Origin: Gammaproteobacteria bacterium
Lineage (GTDB): Bacteria; Pseudomonadota; Gammaproteobacteria; UBA12402
NCBI GenBank assembly: GCA_018812595.1
Contig: JAHJDF010000077.1
Span: forward strand, 1 to 36,926
Reading direction: 5' to 3'
DNA length: 36,926 bases
Part shown: positions 7,626 to 17,096 of the stretch, in pieces
Position numbering within the stretch: position 1 is the first letter of the stretch
Layout of the letters: each line of letters begins with the position of its first letter
Position numbers and translations under genes: made by a program
The notes under the pieces: model-generated
The model's database searches: none
What the model was told of the DNA's origin: nothing
What the model saw: only the letters and a program-made list of their open reading frames with translations

Positions 7626-7712
7626 AAGGCGGGAATCCAGAAAATTTTATCCCTCTATTCCTACCTGCACGGAAAAGAAGGGAGGCTGGATTCCCGCCTT
7701 CGCGGGAATGAC
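7614..7712. repeat. Dispersed palindromic repeat, copy 1
   Basis: Nearly perfect inverted arms (7614-7640 and 7686-7712; GTCATTCCCGCGAAGGCGGG against its complement) flank a 45-base centre. Together with the tandem array it fills the gap between the DUF134 operon promoter and glmS. Apart from these repeats, the two promoters and the operator, nothing else is seen between 7462 and 7848. Confidence 0.88.
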
Positions 7713-7784
7713 CTACAAATTATTGATGATGCAAAAAATTCAGATTACCCCCAACCTAACCTCTAAAAACTCGATATTCCTTTT

Positions 7785-7812
7785 TTTACACCTCTTTTGA
7801 TTCTGGTAGATT
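7785..7812 (+). promoter_or_regulatory. Candidate sigma70 promoter of glmS
   Basis: TTTACA (7785-7790), 16 bases, then TAGATT (7807-7812), 37 bases upstream of the glmS start. No glmS ribozyme-like structure was recognised, and none is expected in this group. Confidence 0.4.
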
Positions 7813-7848
7813 GCGCGGCTTCTTGGTTTAGAACAGAGGAAGAAATTT

Positions 7849-9678
7849 ATGTGTGGCATTGTTGGAGCGATCGCGCAACGTGAAGTTGGTCAAATTCTTT
7901 TAGAAGGAATTAAACGACTTGAATATAGGGGTTATGACTCAGCGGGCATTGCGACTATCGATGCGCAAAATCAACTACACCGCCTACGTGCAGCAGGAAA
8001 AGTTCAACAACTCTGTGACCTTTACAAAACGCAACCGCTCACAGGAATGATCGGCATCTCTCACACGCGTTGGGCCACGCACGGAAAACCCTGTGAAACA
8101 AACGCGCACCCTCATCAATCCAATAATGAAATCGCACTGGTCCACAACGGCATTATCGAAAACTACAAGCCTTTAAGAGATGAACTAAAAAAAGCGGGCT
8201 ATACGTTTGCATCAGACACAGACACAGAAACCATCGCGCATCTTGTCCATCATGAATTACAACAAACTTCCGATTTTTTAAAGGCCATTCAATCCGTCTC
8301 TTCCAAACTCAAAGGCACATATGCATTAGCCATCATCAGCACAAAACATCCAGACTGTATTGCAGTCGTTCGTTTAGGCAGTCCTTTAGTGATTGGTTTG
8401 GGCATCGGTGAAAATTTCATTGCCTCCGACAGCCTCGCTCTGTTACCAGTCACTAATCGATTTATTTATTTAGAAGAAGGAGATGTTGCTGGCATCTATC
8501 GCGATCGCGTCATTATTTACGATAAAAACAGTCGCCCCGTGGACCGAGAGATTCATACCACGGACACATCCATTGAAGCCGTCAATAAAAGCTCCTATCG
8601 GCACTTCATGCTTAAAGAAATTTTTGAACAGGCGGAAGTGGTCGAAGCATCTTTAGAAAATCGCATCACATCGGACAAAGTATTGGCTGCTAGTTTTGGC
8701 ATACAAGCACCGAAGTTATTTGAACAAACGAAGCGTATTCAAATCGTTGCTTGCGGTTCCAGCTACCATGCAGGACTCGTCGCACGTCATTGGTTTGAGG
8801 AATATGCAGGCATTCCATGCGACGTCGATATTGCGAGCGAATTTCGTTATCGAAAAAAAATCATTGAACCGAACACCTTGTTTGTCACCATCTCACAATC
8901 AGGAGAGACAGCCGATACATTAGCAGCGCTCAGGCAAGCAAAAGAGTTGGGCTATTTATCCACCCTAACTATCTGCAACGTCCCAGAAAGCTCTCTCGTT
9001 AGAGAATCTGAGTTGATCTTCATTACACGAGCAGGAAAAGAAATCGGTGTCGCTTCTACAAAAGCCTTCACCGCACAATTAATTGGATTATTGATGTTGG
9101 TCTTAGTTTTCTCCGAACGACATCAATCCGCAAAAGAACAACAACGTTTCTTACAATTACTCAAATCGCTTCCACAGTTGATTCGAAAAGCGCTTACGCT
9201 AAGCCCACAAATCAAAACTTTGGCTGAAACGTTTATGCATAAGGATCATGCTTTATTTTTAGGTCGCGGATCGGAATATCCCATCGCATGTGAAGGCGCG
9301 CTGAAATTAAAAGAAATCTCTTACATCCATGCAGAAGCTTATCCTGCAGGAGAGCTAAAACACGGGCCTTTGGCACTGATTGACGAAGAGATGCCTGTCA
9401 TCGCGGTTGCACCAAACAATCATCTATTAGAAAAATTGAAATCGAATTTAAAGGAAGTTCAAGCACGCGGCGGACAGTTGATTATCTTTTCAGACAGCGC
9501 GTCCGGCATCGAAAAAGAAGAGCAAATCACCAATATTGAAATGCCTGCAGTAGACAAAATGATTGCGCCAATTATCTACACGATTCCTCTGCAATTGTTG
9601 TCTTATTACGTCGCGTTATTGAAAGGCACCGACGTCGATCAACCCCGAAATCTAGCTAAATCCGTTACGGTTGAATGA
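7849..9678 (+). CDS. glmS: Glutamine--fructose-6-phosphate aminotransferase
   Basis: A 609-residue enzyme making glucosamine-6-phosphate from fructose-6-phosphate and glutamine, the entry step to peptidoglycan and LPS amino sugars. The N-terminal glutaminase domain starts MCGIVGAI, with the catalytic Cys2 exposed after Met removal, and has [10 protein letters not shown] and HNGIIENY. Two SIS sugar-isomerase domains follow ([40 protein letters not shown]) and the conserved C-terminus [13 protein letters not shown] is intact. AGAGGAAG precedes the ATG. Full family length. It is a single gene flanked by palindromic repeats on both sides. Confidence 0.98.
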   Translation: MCGIVGAIAQREVGQILLEGIKRLEYRGYDSAGIATIDAQNQLHRLRAAGKVQQLCDLYKTQPLTGMIGISHTRWATHGKPCETNAHPHQSNNEIALVHNGIIENYKPLRDELKKAGYTFASDTDTETIAHLVHHELQQTSDFLKAIQSVSSKLKGTYALAIISTKHPDCIAVVRLGSPLVIGLGIGENFIASDSLALLPVTNRFIYLEEGDVAGIYRDRVIIYDKNSRPVDREIHTTDTSIEAVNKSSYRHFMLKEIFEQAEVVEASLENRITSDKVLAASFGIQAPKLFEQTKRIQIVACGSSYHAGLVARHWFEEYAGIPCDVDIASEFRYRKKIIEPNTLFVTISQSGETADTLAALRQAKELGYLSTLTICNVPESSLVRESELIFITRAGKEIGVASTKAFTAQLIGLLMLVLVFSERHQSAKEQQRFLQLLKSLPQLIRKALTLSPQIKTLAETFMHKDHALFLGRGSEYPIACEGALKLKEISYIHAEAYPAGELKHGPLALIDEEMPVIAVAPNNHLLEKLKSNLKEVQARGGQLIIFSDSASGIEKEEQITNIEMPAVDKMIAPIIYTIPLQLLSYYVALLKGTDVDQPRNLAKSVTVE

Positions 9679-9688
9679 TTACAAACCT

Positions 9689-9795
9689 GTCATTCTTAGC
9701 TTCGGCGGGAATCCAGAATATTTAATAACGCAACTGGATCCTTAGCTTTCGCGGGGATGACGATGAAGTGTTTTCGCGGGGATGACGATGAAGTG
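9689..9795. repeat. Dispersed palindromic repeat, copy 2, with 25-bp duplication
   Basis: It begins GTCATTCTTAGCTTCGGCGG 10 bases after the glmS stop and pairs with the arm ending TTTCGCGGGGATGAC. The last 24 bases occur twice in a row (9747-9770 and 9772-9795). It lies between the convergent ends of glmS and epmA. Confidence 0.85.
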
Positions 9796-9806
9796 ACAAG
9801 GATAAA

Positions 9807-10772
9807 TCACACCCTGTCCCAAAAAGAAATAACCTTCTCAATGTGCTTTTCACTTAAAGCAATCATCACCAAACGATCGATGCCTAACGCGACGCCGGCG
9901 CATTCTGGAAACCCGTGCGCGAGGCTTGCAAGGAATAATTCATCCATCGGCACGATCGGATAACCGCACTGTTTGCGTTTCTCCAAATCGCTTTCAAAAC
10001 GTTTTCTTTGTTCGTTCGCATCTGCCAATTCATGAAAACCGTTCGCTAATTCCACCCCATCGATATAGACCTCAAACCGCTCTGCTACAGAAGGGGCTCC
10101 TTCTCGAATTTGTGACAACGCTGCTTGAGAAACCGGATAGTCATAAATAAAAACAACGCCCGTTAATTGCGGTTCAATCACTTCGCTCATTAACAACTGC
10201 AAATAAACATCCTGATCAGTGCGATCAACAGCATCACTCACCGAAATTTGCTGCGCTTCTACCGCTTGCTGCAACGCTTCAAGCGAAACCGTATGTGGAT
10301 CAATTCCTAATATCTTCTGAAAAACAGCCTGATAAGAAAAACGACGTGCGCGTTTGAAAGGTAAAACAAACTGCAACAGATCATCCATTTCATCCATCAA
10401 TGCATGATGGTCAAAACCCAATCGATACCACTCCAGCATCGTAAATTCCGGATGGTGGTGTCTCCCCAATTCACCGTCCCGAAATGATTTGCAGATTTGA
10501 TAGATCGAACCACTTCCTGCTGCGAGCAAACGCTTCATCGCAAATTCAGGAGACGTTTGAAGATAAAGTGTTTCTTCTTTAGCCCCATCAACCGCATGAG
10601 TACGCGCTTCAATGCTATGCAAAAAAGGATCAGTCGTTGCGGCTCTTGAAAGAACAGGGGTATCTACTTCCAACACCCCCCGTTCAGAAAAAAAAGACCT
10701 AATTTTAGAAAGAATGTCTGCTCGCTTAGCTAGATTATTTATCGGAGCAGTCGGTTGCCAATCACGTTGCAT
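9807..10772 (-). CDS. epmA: EF-P--(R)-beta-lysine ligase
   Basis: A 321-residue truncated class II lysyl-tRNA-synthetase relative (PoxA/GenX/YjeA) that attaches (R)-beta-lysine to the conserved lysine of elongation factor P. Motif 2 is CKSFRDGELGRHHHPEFTML and motif 3 GVALGIDRLVMIAL; the N-terminal tRNA anticodon-binding domain of LysRS is absent, as expected. The ATG follows directly on the efp stop codon (TAAATG), so enzyme and substrate are translated in tandem. The partner aminomutase EpmB is not in the window. Confidence 0.96.
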   Translation of the reverse strand: MQRDWQPTAPINNLAKRADILSKIRSFFSERGVLEVDTPVLSRAATTDPFLHSIEARTHAVDGAKEETLYLQTSPEFAMKRLLAAGSGSIYQICKSFRDGELGRHHHPEFTMLEWYRLGFDHHALMDEMDDLLQFVLPFKRARRFSYQAVFQKILGIDPHTVSLEALQQAVEAQQISVSDAVDRTDQDVYLQLLMSEVIEPQLTGVVFIYDYPVSQAALSQIREGAPSVAERFEVYIDGVELANGFHELADANEQRKRFESDLEKRKQCGYPIVPMDELFLASLAHGFPECAGVALGIDRLVMIALSEKHIEKVISFWDRV

Positions 10773-11342
10773 TTAGGCGTCGACTCTTTTCACATACTCA
10801 CCTGTACGCGTATCTACTTTCAACACATCACCAATTTGAACAAACAACGGAACACGTACCACAGCCCCGGTCTCCAAGGTTGCTGGCTTACCGCCGCCCC
10901 CTGAAGTATCTCCACGCAAACCAGGATCTGTCTCTACAATTTTCAACGTCACAAAAATAGGAGGGGTTACAGAAAGCGGCTGTCCGTTCCACAAAACCAA
11001 TGTGCAAATGTCCTCTTCTTTCAACCATTGTTTCGCATCGGCAACAATCGCTTCGGAGACTTCATACTGCTCATAATTCACTTGATCCATGAAATGCCAA
11101 CTTGTTCCATCGCCATATAAATACTGCGCTTCCAATTCAACAACATCAGCCCCTTCGATGGACTCTCCTGATTTAAACGTACGTTCAATGACGCGCCCAT
11201 TTTTCAAATTACGCAATTTGACACGATTAAACGCTTGCCCTTTTCCTGGCTTCACAAATTCATTTTCAAGAATCATACAAGGATCATTATCGAGCATCAC
11301 TTTCAGCCCATTTTTAAATTCATTGGTCGAGTAAGTTGTCAT
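10773..11342 (-). CDS. efp: Elongation factor P
   Basis: A 189-residue translation factor that relieves ribosome stalling at polyproline stretches. It has the three beta-barrel domains, and the modified lysine is at position 34 in the loop [16 protein letters not shown]. The C-terminal signature [20 protein letters not shown] is complete. The lysine-type loop and the adjacent epmA gene indicate beta-lysylation. It is the first gene of an efp-epmA pair. Confidence 0.98.
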   Translation of the reverse strand: MTTYSTNEFKNGLKVMLDNDPCMILENEFVKPGKGQAFNRVKLRNLKNGRVIERTFKSGESIEGADVVELEAQYLYGDGTSWHFMDQVNYEQYEVSEAIVADAKQWLKEEDICTLVLWNGQPLSVTPPIFVTLKIVETDPGLRGDTSGGGGKPATLETGAVVRVPLFVQIGDVLKVDTRTGEYVKRVDA

Positions 11343-11385
11343 AGATCGCCCCTATGTCATTGCGTGGAAAAATCAAAAGGCGCGC

Positions 11386-11413
11386 ATTATTACACGGCAT
11401 AGTGAAAATTCAA
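11386..11413 (-). promoter_or_regulatory. Candidate promoter of efp-epmA
   Basis: On the minus strand TTGAAT (11408-11413) is followed, 15 to 16 bases on, by TAATAAT (11386-11392), about 43 bases before the efp start. Weak evidence; spacing is slightly short. Confidence 0.35.
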
Positions 11414-11514
11414 TTTGACGGCAACTCACAGCAGGATAAACCTTGATCAGAATAACGATGAGAAACAAATTGCTGTATATTCCGGCTCCTTTTTTATTTA
11501 TTAGCGGCTCAAAA

Positions 11515-11856
11515 ATGACAGAAACATTGGAACAAAAAATCCTGCACGAACTCGAAGAATTAAAAGCGGAAAACATCATTTCTTTAGACGTCCGTCATTG
11601 CACCACCCTCACAGATTTTATGGTGATTGCTTCCGGGCGCTCCACCCGCCATACACTCGCTATCTCAGAGCATTTGGTTGAAAACTTAAAAGCTAAAGGA
11701 ATCAGGCCGCTGCGTACTGAAGGTCAAAATACTGGTGAATGGGTCATCGTCGATTTTGGAGACGTCATCGTCCACATCATGCAGCCAGAAACGCGTGAAT
11801 TTTATGAACTGGAAAAACTTTGGGGTGAAGAAAAAGCAGCATGCACATCCGACTAA
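11515..11856 (+). CDS. rsfS: Ribosomal silencing factor RsfS
   Basis: A 113-residue Iojap/RsfS protein that binds ribosomal protein L14 and blocks subunit joining under starvation. Family segments are DVRHCTTLTDFMVIASGRSTRH, GEWVIVDFGDVIVHIMQPETREFYELEKLW. The start at 11515 (MTETLEQ) matches the family; an open extension back to 11443 adds a hydrophobic stretch without homology. It overlaps rlmH by 16 bases, the usual rsfS-rlmH arrangement. Confidence 0.93.
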   Translation: MTETLEQKILHELEELKAENIISLDVRHCTTLTDFMVIASGRSTRHTLAISEHLVENLKAKGIRPLRTEGQNTGEWVIVDFGDVIVHIMQPETREFYELEKLWGEEKAACTSD

Positions 11857-12308
11857 TCGCCATAGGCACAAAAATGCCCGCTTGGGTAAACGACGGCTAT
11901 CAAGAATATGCAAAACGCATGCCGCCTGAATGCGCATTAAAACTCGTTGAAATCCCTGCTGAAAAAAGAACAAAAAATTCCGATATCAAAAAGATTCTTT
12001 ACACGGAAGGGCAAAAAATATTGGATGCAATCCCAAAAGGAGAACCTTTTATTGCTCTAGATATAAACGGGCGAAAATGGGATACCGTTCAATTCGCGGA
12101 AGAACTCAAACAATGGAAAACATGCGGACACAATATTCATTTGGTCATCGGAGGCCCTGAAGGCCTTTCCCCAGAATGTATAGAAAAAGCAAGCCGTCGA
12201 TGGTCTTTATCTCCTCTCACCTTTCCCCACCCACTTGTACGCATCATTCTCGCTGAACAACTCTACCGCGCCTGGTCACTATTAACCCACCGCCCATATC
12301 ACCGATAA
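11841..12308 (+). CDS. rlmH: 23S rRNA (pseudouridine1915-N3)-methyltransferase
   Basis: A 155-residue SPOUT methyltransferase that methylates pseudouridine 1915 in helix 69 of 23S rRNA. It begins MHIRLIAIGTKMP and has the knotted SAM-binding C-terminus: IALDINGR, LVIGGPEGLSPE, SLSPLTFPHPLVRIILAEQLYRAW. Full length, ending in the conserved PYHR. Translated in overlap with rsfS. Confidence 0.96.
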   Translation: MHIRLIAIGTKMPAWVNDGYQEYAKRMPPECALKLVEIPAEKRTKNSDIKKILYTEGQKILDAIPKGEPFIALDINGRKWDTVQFAEELKQWKTCGHNIHLVIGGPEGLSPECIEKASRRWSLSPLTFPHPLVRIILAEQLYRAWSLLTHRPYHR

Positions 12309-12441
12309 TCAATGTCTTTATTCTCACATCTCTACGGCTCTAATTTGCTTCCGGGGAAAATCGAAATCGTGTATAAAGCGCGTCCGTGTTAAGGCGTTCA
12401 CCAACTCAACAGGACGTTTAGTGAATTAGAGGGCTGCCATT

Positions 12442-12630
12442 ATGCGAACGAATTCAAAAAAATCTCTTGCCAATAAATCTCAAACAATTGTCGATCCGTT
12501 AACAAACAATTCTGAACAAATGCAGGAACAGATTGATCTCATTAAACTAAATAAGCTCCGTATAAGAAGAGCCGTTGAAGAGCTCATTGCAGACAAACAA
12601 TATCGCGATCTATTAGGCGACATAGAATAG
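12442..12630 (+). CDS. Small charged helical protein, unknown
   Basis: A 62-residue reading frame with AGAGGG eight bases before the ATG and its own terminator 3 bases after the stop, which makes it a believable gene. The N-terminus is polar (Asn, Ser, Lys) and the C-terminus is a charged helix (LRIRRAVEELIADKQYRDLLGD). That tail resembles the C-terminal helix of small gammaproteobacterial PA3496-type proteins, but the similarity is too short to assign. The 133 bases before it hold a CTCTAATT/AATTAGAG pair that could form a stem across the leader. Confidence 0.6.
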   Translation: MRTNSKKSLANKSQTIVDPLTNNSEQMQEQIDLIKLNKLRIRRAVEELIADKQYRDLLGDIE

Positions 12631-12633
12631 TAG

Positions 12634-12659
12634 GGGCAGGCTGGCGCGCCTGCCCTTTT
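12634..12659 (+). terminator. Rho-independent terminator after the small gene
   Basis: GGGCAGG (12634-12640) pairs with CCTGCCC (12649-12655) over an 8-base loop, followed by TTTT. Confidence 0.75.
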
Positions 12660-12737
12660 CAAATTTGGCGCGAAACTCACGAAAAGTCAGCACACAGGTA
12701 TAAGCATATTTGTAACCACATATAACGAGCATAAATA

Positions 12738-14741
12738 ATGAAACATGCGCCTCATATCGCTCGAATTGCTCTTGAAACCCCTCTGCGCAAACTCTTTGAT
12801 TATCTAATTCCCTCGAACATAGATGCCGCTTTGTTACAACCAGGCGTTCGCGTCAAAATTTCGTTCGGCACGCGAGAAACCGTAGGCATCGTTATACAAC
12901 TAACATCCGAAACAAAATGCCCGACTTCTAAATTAAAACCGATTCTCGAAATCATCGACTCCACCCAAATCATCACGCCTTCTATTTTTGAATTGTGCGA
13001 ATGGGCCAGCGCTTACTATCACCATTCATTGGGAGATATTTTGTTTAATGCACTACCGCCTGCACTACGAACAGGAAAACCACTGCCTAAAAAAATCACT
13101 CTCGCTTCTGAAACACCGTCTGCCACAACTACAAACATCACGCTCAATCCTGAACAAGCTTCTGCCGTCCAAAGCATTCTAAAAGACACCTCGAAATTTC
13201 ATTGTTTTTTACTGCACGGCGTAACCGGAAGCGGCAAAACAGAAGTCTATTTCCAAGCAATCGATCAACTATTAAAACAAGAAAAACAAATTCTCGTCCT
13301 AGTCCCAGAAATTTCTTTAACACCTCAAACCATTCAACGCTTTCAGGATCGTTTTCAACTACCGATCGCTTGTTTCCACTCAAAAATGACACCAAAAAAT
13401 CGATTGCATGCATGGATAGCTGCAAAAGAAGGGTTGGCACCCATCATTATCGGCACTCGATCCGCTGTGTTCGTCCCTACAAAAACGCTAGGCATGATTA
13501 TCATCGATGAAGAACATGACCCTTCGTTCAAACAACAAGAAGGTTTTCGCTACTCTGCACGCGACCTCGCGGTTATGAGAGCTCACATTGAAAAAACCCC
13601 TATTGTTCTAGGTTCGGCAACACCTTCATTAGAAAGTTTTTACAATGCGCAGACACATCGTTACACACGATTAACGTTGCCCGAACGCGCAGGCAATGCG
13701 ATTCATCCACACTATCATTTCATCGACACACACGATCTCGCTTTAAAACACGGGCTCTCTAAACGCTTACTTGCTGTGATCCAAAAACATCTAGACGCAA
13801 ACAATCAAGTGCTCCTTTTCCTAAATAGAAGAGGCTATGCGCCCACGCTTCGATGCCCCCAATGTGGTTGGATCGCAACCTGCAAACAGTGCGATGCGCA
13901 CCTCACCATTCATCAAGCTCCTCCTCACCTGCATTGCCATCACTGTGACGCAACACATCCTATCTTCACCACTTGTCCGAAATGTGGCCACACACAATTA
14001 CAAAGCTTAGGCACCGGAACGGAGCGCCTAGAAAAAACACTCTCAAAACACTTTGCAAACATTCCTATCGTTCGCATCGATCGCGACACGACACGCAAAA
14101 AAGATGCTCTAGAAAATCTATTGCAAACGATACAAAACGGACAAAAACAAATTTTGGTGGGAACGCAAATGGTGGCGAAAGGACATCATTTTCCGAACGT
14201 CACGTTGGTTGGAATTATTAATGCAGACGCAGGCTTTTTCAGTGCCGACTTTCGTGCAACAGAACATACAGGGCAGTTGCTGTTACAAGTTTCTGGTCGA
14301 GCTGGACGCGCCGAAAAGCCTGGTGAAGTTTTTATTCAAACAGACAACCCGCATCACCCATTACTGCAACGATTGACTCAAGACGGATACACACGTTTCG
14401 CAGAATTTTTGCTGACAGAACGTCTAGAAACTCGATTACCGCCTTATTCTTTTTTTGCATTGATTCGCTCAGAAGCCATCAACCAAGAATGGCCAGAAAC
14501 CTTTTTAAATGAAGTAAAAAAACAAGGGGAGCCTTTCTCTCAAGGAATTACGGTATGGGGCCCGATTCCTGCGCTTATGCAAAAACGAAAACGTTACTAT
14601 CGAGCGCAACTGCTTTTTCAAGCGACTCAACGCTCAACACTACAAACCTTCCTCGACAAATTGATCCCTGTCATCGAACAACTCAAATTAAAAAACAAAG
14701 TCCGCTGGTCTCTAGACGTCGATCCGATGGACGTTTTCTAA
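12738..14741 (+). CDS. priA: Primosomal protein N', PriA helicase
   Basis: A 667-residue superfamily 2 helicase that restarts stalled replication forks by recognising branched DNA and loading DnaB. Walker A is GVTGSGKT (residues 161-168) and Walker B is IIIDEEHD. Eight zinc-binding cysteines lie in the C-terminal half (CPQCGW, CKQC, CHHC, CPKC), followed by the helicase motifs QILVGTQMVAKGHHFPNVTLVG and QVSGRAGRAEKPGEV. It is somewhat shorter than the 732-residue E. coli protein but complete at both ends. The small antitoxin-like gene starts 14 bases downstream, probably on the same transcript. Confidence 0.97.
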   Translation: MKHAPHIARIALETPLRKLFDYLIPSNIDAALLQPGVRVKISFGTRETVGIVIQLTSETKCPTSKLKPILEIIDSTQIITPSIFELCEWASAYYHHSLGDILFNALPPALRTGKPLPKKITLASETPSATTTNITLNPEQASAVQSILKDTSKFHCFLLHGVTGSGKTEVYFQAIDQLLKQEKQILVLVPEISLTPQTIQRFQDRFQLPIACFHSKMTPKNRLHAWIAAKEGLAPIIIGTRSAVFVPTKTLGMIIIDEEHDPSFKQQEGFRYSARDLAVMRAHIEKTPIVLGSATPSLESFYNAQTHRYTRLTLPERAGNAIHPHYHFIDTHDLALKHGLSKRLLAVIQKHLDANNQVLLFLNRRGYAPTLRCPQCGWIATCKQCDAHLTIHQAPPHLHCHHCDATHPIFTTCPKCGHTQLQSLGTGTERLEKTLSKHFANIPIVRIDRDTTRKKDALENLLQTIQNGQKQILVGTQMVAKGHHFPNVTLVGIINADAGFFSADFRATEHTGQLLLQVSGRAGRAEKPGEVFIQTDNPHHPLLQRLTQDGYTRFAEFLLTERLETRLPPYSFFALIRSEAINQEWPETFLNEVKKQGEPFSQGITVWGPIPALMQKRKRYYRAQLLFQATQRSTLQTFLDKLIPVIEQLKLKNKVRWSLDVDPMDVF

Positions 14742-14755
14742 ATGGAGAAAAAATA

Positions 14756-14959
14756 ATGCGTATCACTATGACCATTTCAAATAAAACGATAGGAGATCTC
14801 TTGCAATATAGCCCTTCGAAAAACAGCATAGAGGCAATTAATTGGGCATTGAATGATTGGATTCGCCTCAAGAAAATTCAGGAAATCAAAAAATTACAAG
14901 GCCAAATCGACATAACAAATAATCTTGAAAAATTGCGTCATAGCGAAATAGAAGAATAG
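14756..14959 (+). CDS. Orphan VapB-type antitoxin
   Basis: A 67-residue protein with the VapB/DUF2191 layout: MRITMTISNKTI strand, then a ribbon-helix-helix dimer domain (NSIEAINWALNDWIRLKKIQEI) and the short segment LQGQIDI, which in VapB proteins precedes the toxin-binding tail. GGAG lies eight to eleven bases before the ATG. No PIN-domain VapC follows: the next 103 bases hold only a palindrome and the prlC leader. It may be a remnant of a lost toxin-antitoxin pair, or act in trans on another toxin. Confidence 0.75.
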   Translation: MRITMTISNKTIGDLLQYSPSKNSIEAINWALNDWIRLKKIQEIKKLQGQIDITNNLEKLRHSEIEE

Positions 14960-14995
14960 GTGTAACCCCATACTTCTATATTGACTGCATCTTTT

Positions 14996-15017
14996 GAGAC
15001 GCGATAAATCGCGTCTC
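14996..15017. repeat. Small palindrome GAGACGCGAT/ATCGCGTCTC, copy 1
   Basis: Perfect 10-base arms with a 2-base centre in the gap between the VapB-like gene and prlC. The same sequence recurs at 31848-31875 and, degenerate, at 29739-29761. Confidence 0.85.
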
Positions 15018-15062
15018 TACGTTTTAAATACATGGCTAATGTTTATATTTGGAGAACTTTTT

Positions 15063-17096
15063 ATGACTTATTTATTGCTGCGAAAACACCGTTTACCTCC
15101 GTTTAAAAAAATTCAGCTTAAAGAAATAGAGCCAACGATCGATGCCATTCTTCTGAAAAATAGAAAACAACTGGCACGCTTGTGCAAAGTCAAAGATGTC
15201 TCTTGGAAAACGGTGGCTGAACCAATCATCAAAATGGATGAAAAATTAAATCAGGTTTGGGCGCTAGTAACCCATCTGCACTCGGTCAAAGATTCAAAAA
15301 TGCTTCGAAAAATTTACAACCGCTGCTTACCAAAAATAGTCACCTATTCTTTGGAAATCAGTCACAACGAAACGTTGTATCACATGATTCAAGACTTAGA
15401 GCGATCAAAAAGCTTTGCCCGCCTCAATCATGAACAACAACGTGTCATTCACCACTGGTTACGCGATTTCAAATTAGCCGGCGTCACCTTGAGCACCAAA
15501 GACAAAGAACGCTTCACCGCTTTGGAAAACAAACTACAAAAACTGAGCACTCAATTCGGTGAAAACGTTCTCGATGCAACACAAGCGTGGACACTATCCA
15601 TTGAGAACCCGGATCATCTCAAAGAACTACCAGAACCGATTTTTCAACAAACACAACACCAAGCAAAATTACGCAAACAAAAGGGATGCGTGCTCACGCT
15701 CGATTTTCCGATTTATTACGCGGTCATGACTTATGTTTCTGATCGCTCTATTCGAGAAAAGATGTATCACGCTTATACCACTCGGGCCTCTGACCAAACT
15801 CAAAGTTCAAAAAAATATGACAACACCGGCATTATGAATGAGGTCTTGAATGTGCGCCGTCAAATGGCTCAACTGGTCGGTTTTGAAAATTACGATGAAT
15901 ATTCATTGGCCACCAAAATGGCTGACAAACCTCAAACGGTTTTTCATTTTTTAGAATCGTTATTAAAAAAAGCAAAACCTGCTGCAATAAAAGAACTGGA
16001 GCAACTCAAAGAGTTCGCGAAAAAACAATTCGGTTGCAATGAAATAAAGGCATGGGATACAGCCTATTTCAGCGAGGCTTACCAAAAAGCTCATTTCGAT
16101 TTTTCACAAGAAGAACTACGCCCTTATTTTCCTATTGATCATGTCCTGAAAGGTTTATTTGGACTCGTAAATCAACTGTTCGGAATTGTTGTCGTAGAAA
16201 AAAAGAATGCACAAACCTGGCACGCGAGTGTTCGCTATTTCGAAATTCAAGATACGAATAAAAAACTGATTGGATCTTTTTATACAGATATGTACGCCAG
16301 AAAAAATAAACGCAGCGGCGCATGGATGGACGATTATCGTACACACTGTCGATTACCGAACGGACAGATTCAAACACCTATTGCCTTTCTCGTCTGTAAT
16401 TTCAATGCATCCGTCAACAAACAACCGGCGCTACTAACACACGACGAAGTCGTCACCCTTTTTCACGAGTTTGGGCACTGCTTGCATCATCTTTTATCGA
16501 AGGTGGAAGTCCCGGACCTATCGGGTACAAACGGAGTGGAATGGGATGCTGTCGAATTCCCAAGCCAATTTTTAGAAAACTTCTGTTGGGAAAAAGCCGT
16601 AATTCAACAAATTTCTTCACACCACAAAACAAAGCTTCCGTTACCTGAAGAACTATTAAACCGTTTAATTAAAGCGAAAAATTTTCATGCGGGAATGTTT
16701 TTACTTCGACAAATTGAATTTGGACTATTGGATTTCAAAATCCATTTTCAAGAAACTCCAAACATTCAAAAAATATTGAACACAATTCGCAAAGACACCG
16801 CTCTTATCCCTGCTCCGCCTTATAACCGTTTTCAACACACTTTCTCGCACATCTTTCAAGGAGGATACGCAGCAGGTTATTACAGTTATTTATGGGCAGA
16901 AGTGCTGTCGTGCGATGCCTTTCAATCATTTCAGGAACACGGAGTCATCAACCATCAAATAGGAGAACGATTCCGAAAAACAATTCTAGAAAAAGGTGGA
17001 GCAGAAGACGCAATGGAATTGTTCAAAACCTTTAGAGGCCGCCCCCCAAAGATCGAAGCGCTTTTACAACATTATGGTCTGACTTCGGATCAATAG
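15063..17096 (+). CDS. prlC: Oligopeptidase A (M3 metallopeptidase)
   Basis: A 677-residue cytosolic zinc endopeptidase degrading oligopeptides, including cleaved signal peptides. The zinc motif HEFGH lies near residue 467 (LFHEFGHCLHHLL), with the third ligand expected in the following EWDAVEFPSQFLENF helix. The family segments GSFYTDMYARKNKRSGAWM and GGYAAGYYSYLWAEVLSCD are present. The start at 15063 follows GGAG; a longer open frame from 14994 reads through the palindrome and is not used. The 3' end overlaps the convergent unknown gene by 65 bases. Confidence 0.96.
   Translation: MTYLLLRKHRLPPFKKIQLKEIEPTIDAILLKNRKQLARLCKVKDVSWKTVAEPIIKMDEKLNQVWALVTHLHSVKDSKMLRKIYNRCLPKIVTYSLEISHNETLYHMIQDLERSKSFARLNHEQQRVIHHWLRDFKLAGVTLSTKDKERFTALENKLQKLSTQFGENVLDATQAWTLSIENPDHLKELPEPIFQQTQHQAKLRKQKGCVLTLDFPIYYAVMTYVSDRSIREKMYHAYTTRASDQTQSSKKYDNTGIMNEVLNVRRQMAQLVGFENYDEYSLATKMADKPQTVFHFLESLLKKAKPAAIKELEQLKEFAKKQFGCNEIKAWDTAYFSEAYQKAHFDFSQEELRPYFPIDHVLKGLFGLVNQLFGIVVVEKKNAQTWHASVRYFEIQDTNKKLIGSFYTDMYARKNKRSGAWMDDYRTHCRLPNGQIQTPIAFLVCNFNASVNKQPALLTHDEVVTLFHEFGHCLHHLLSKVEVPDLSGTNGVEWDAVEFPSQFLENFCWEKAVIQQISSHHKTKLPLPEELLNRLIKAKNFHAGMFLLRQIEFGLLDFKIHFQETPNIQKILNTIRKDTALIPAPPYNRFQHTFSHIFQGGYAAGYYSYLWAEVLSCDAFQSFQEHGVINHQIGERFRKTILEKGGAEDAMELFKTFRGRPPKIEALLQHYGLTSDQ

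Noticed and set aside
7713-7848. glmS ribozyme/riboswitch
   Set aside because: The leader is short, has a plausible promoter close to the gene and lacks the ribozyme core; this element belongs mainly to Firmicutes.
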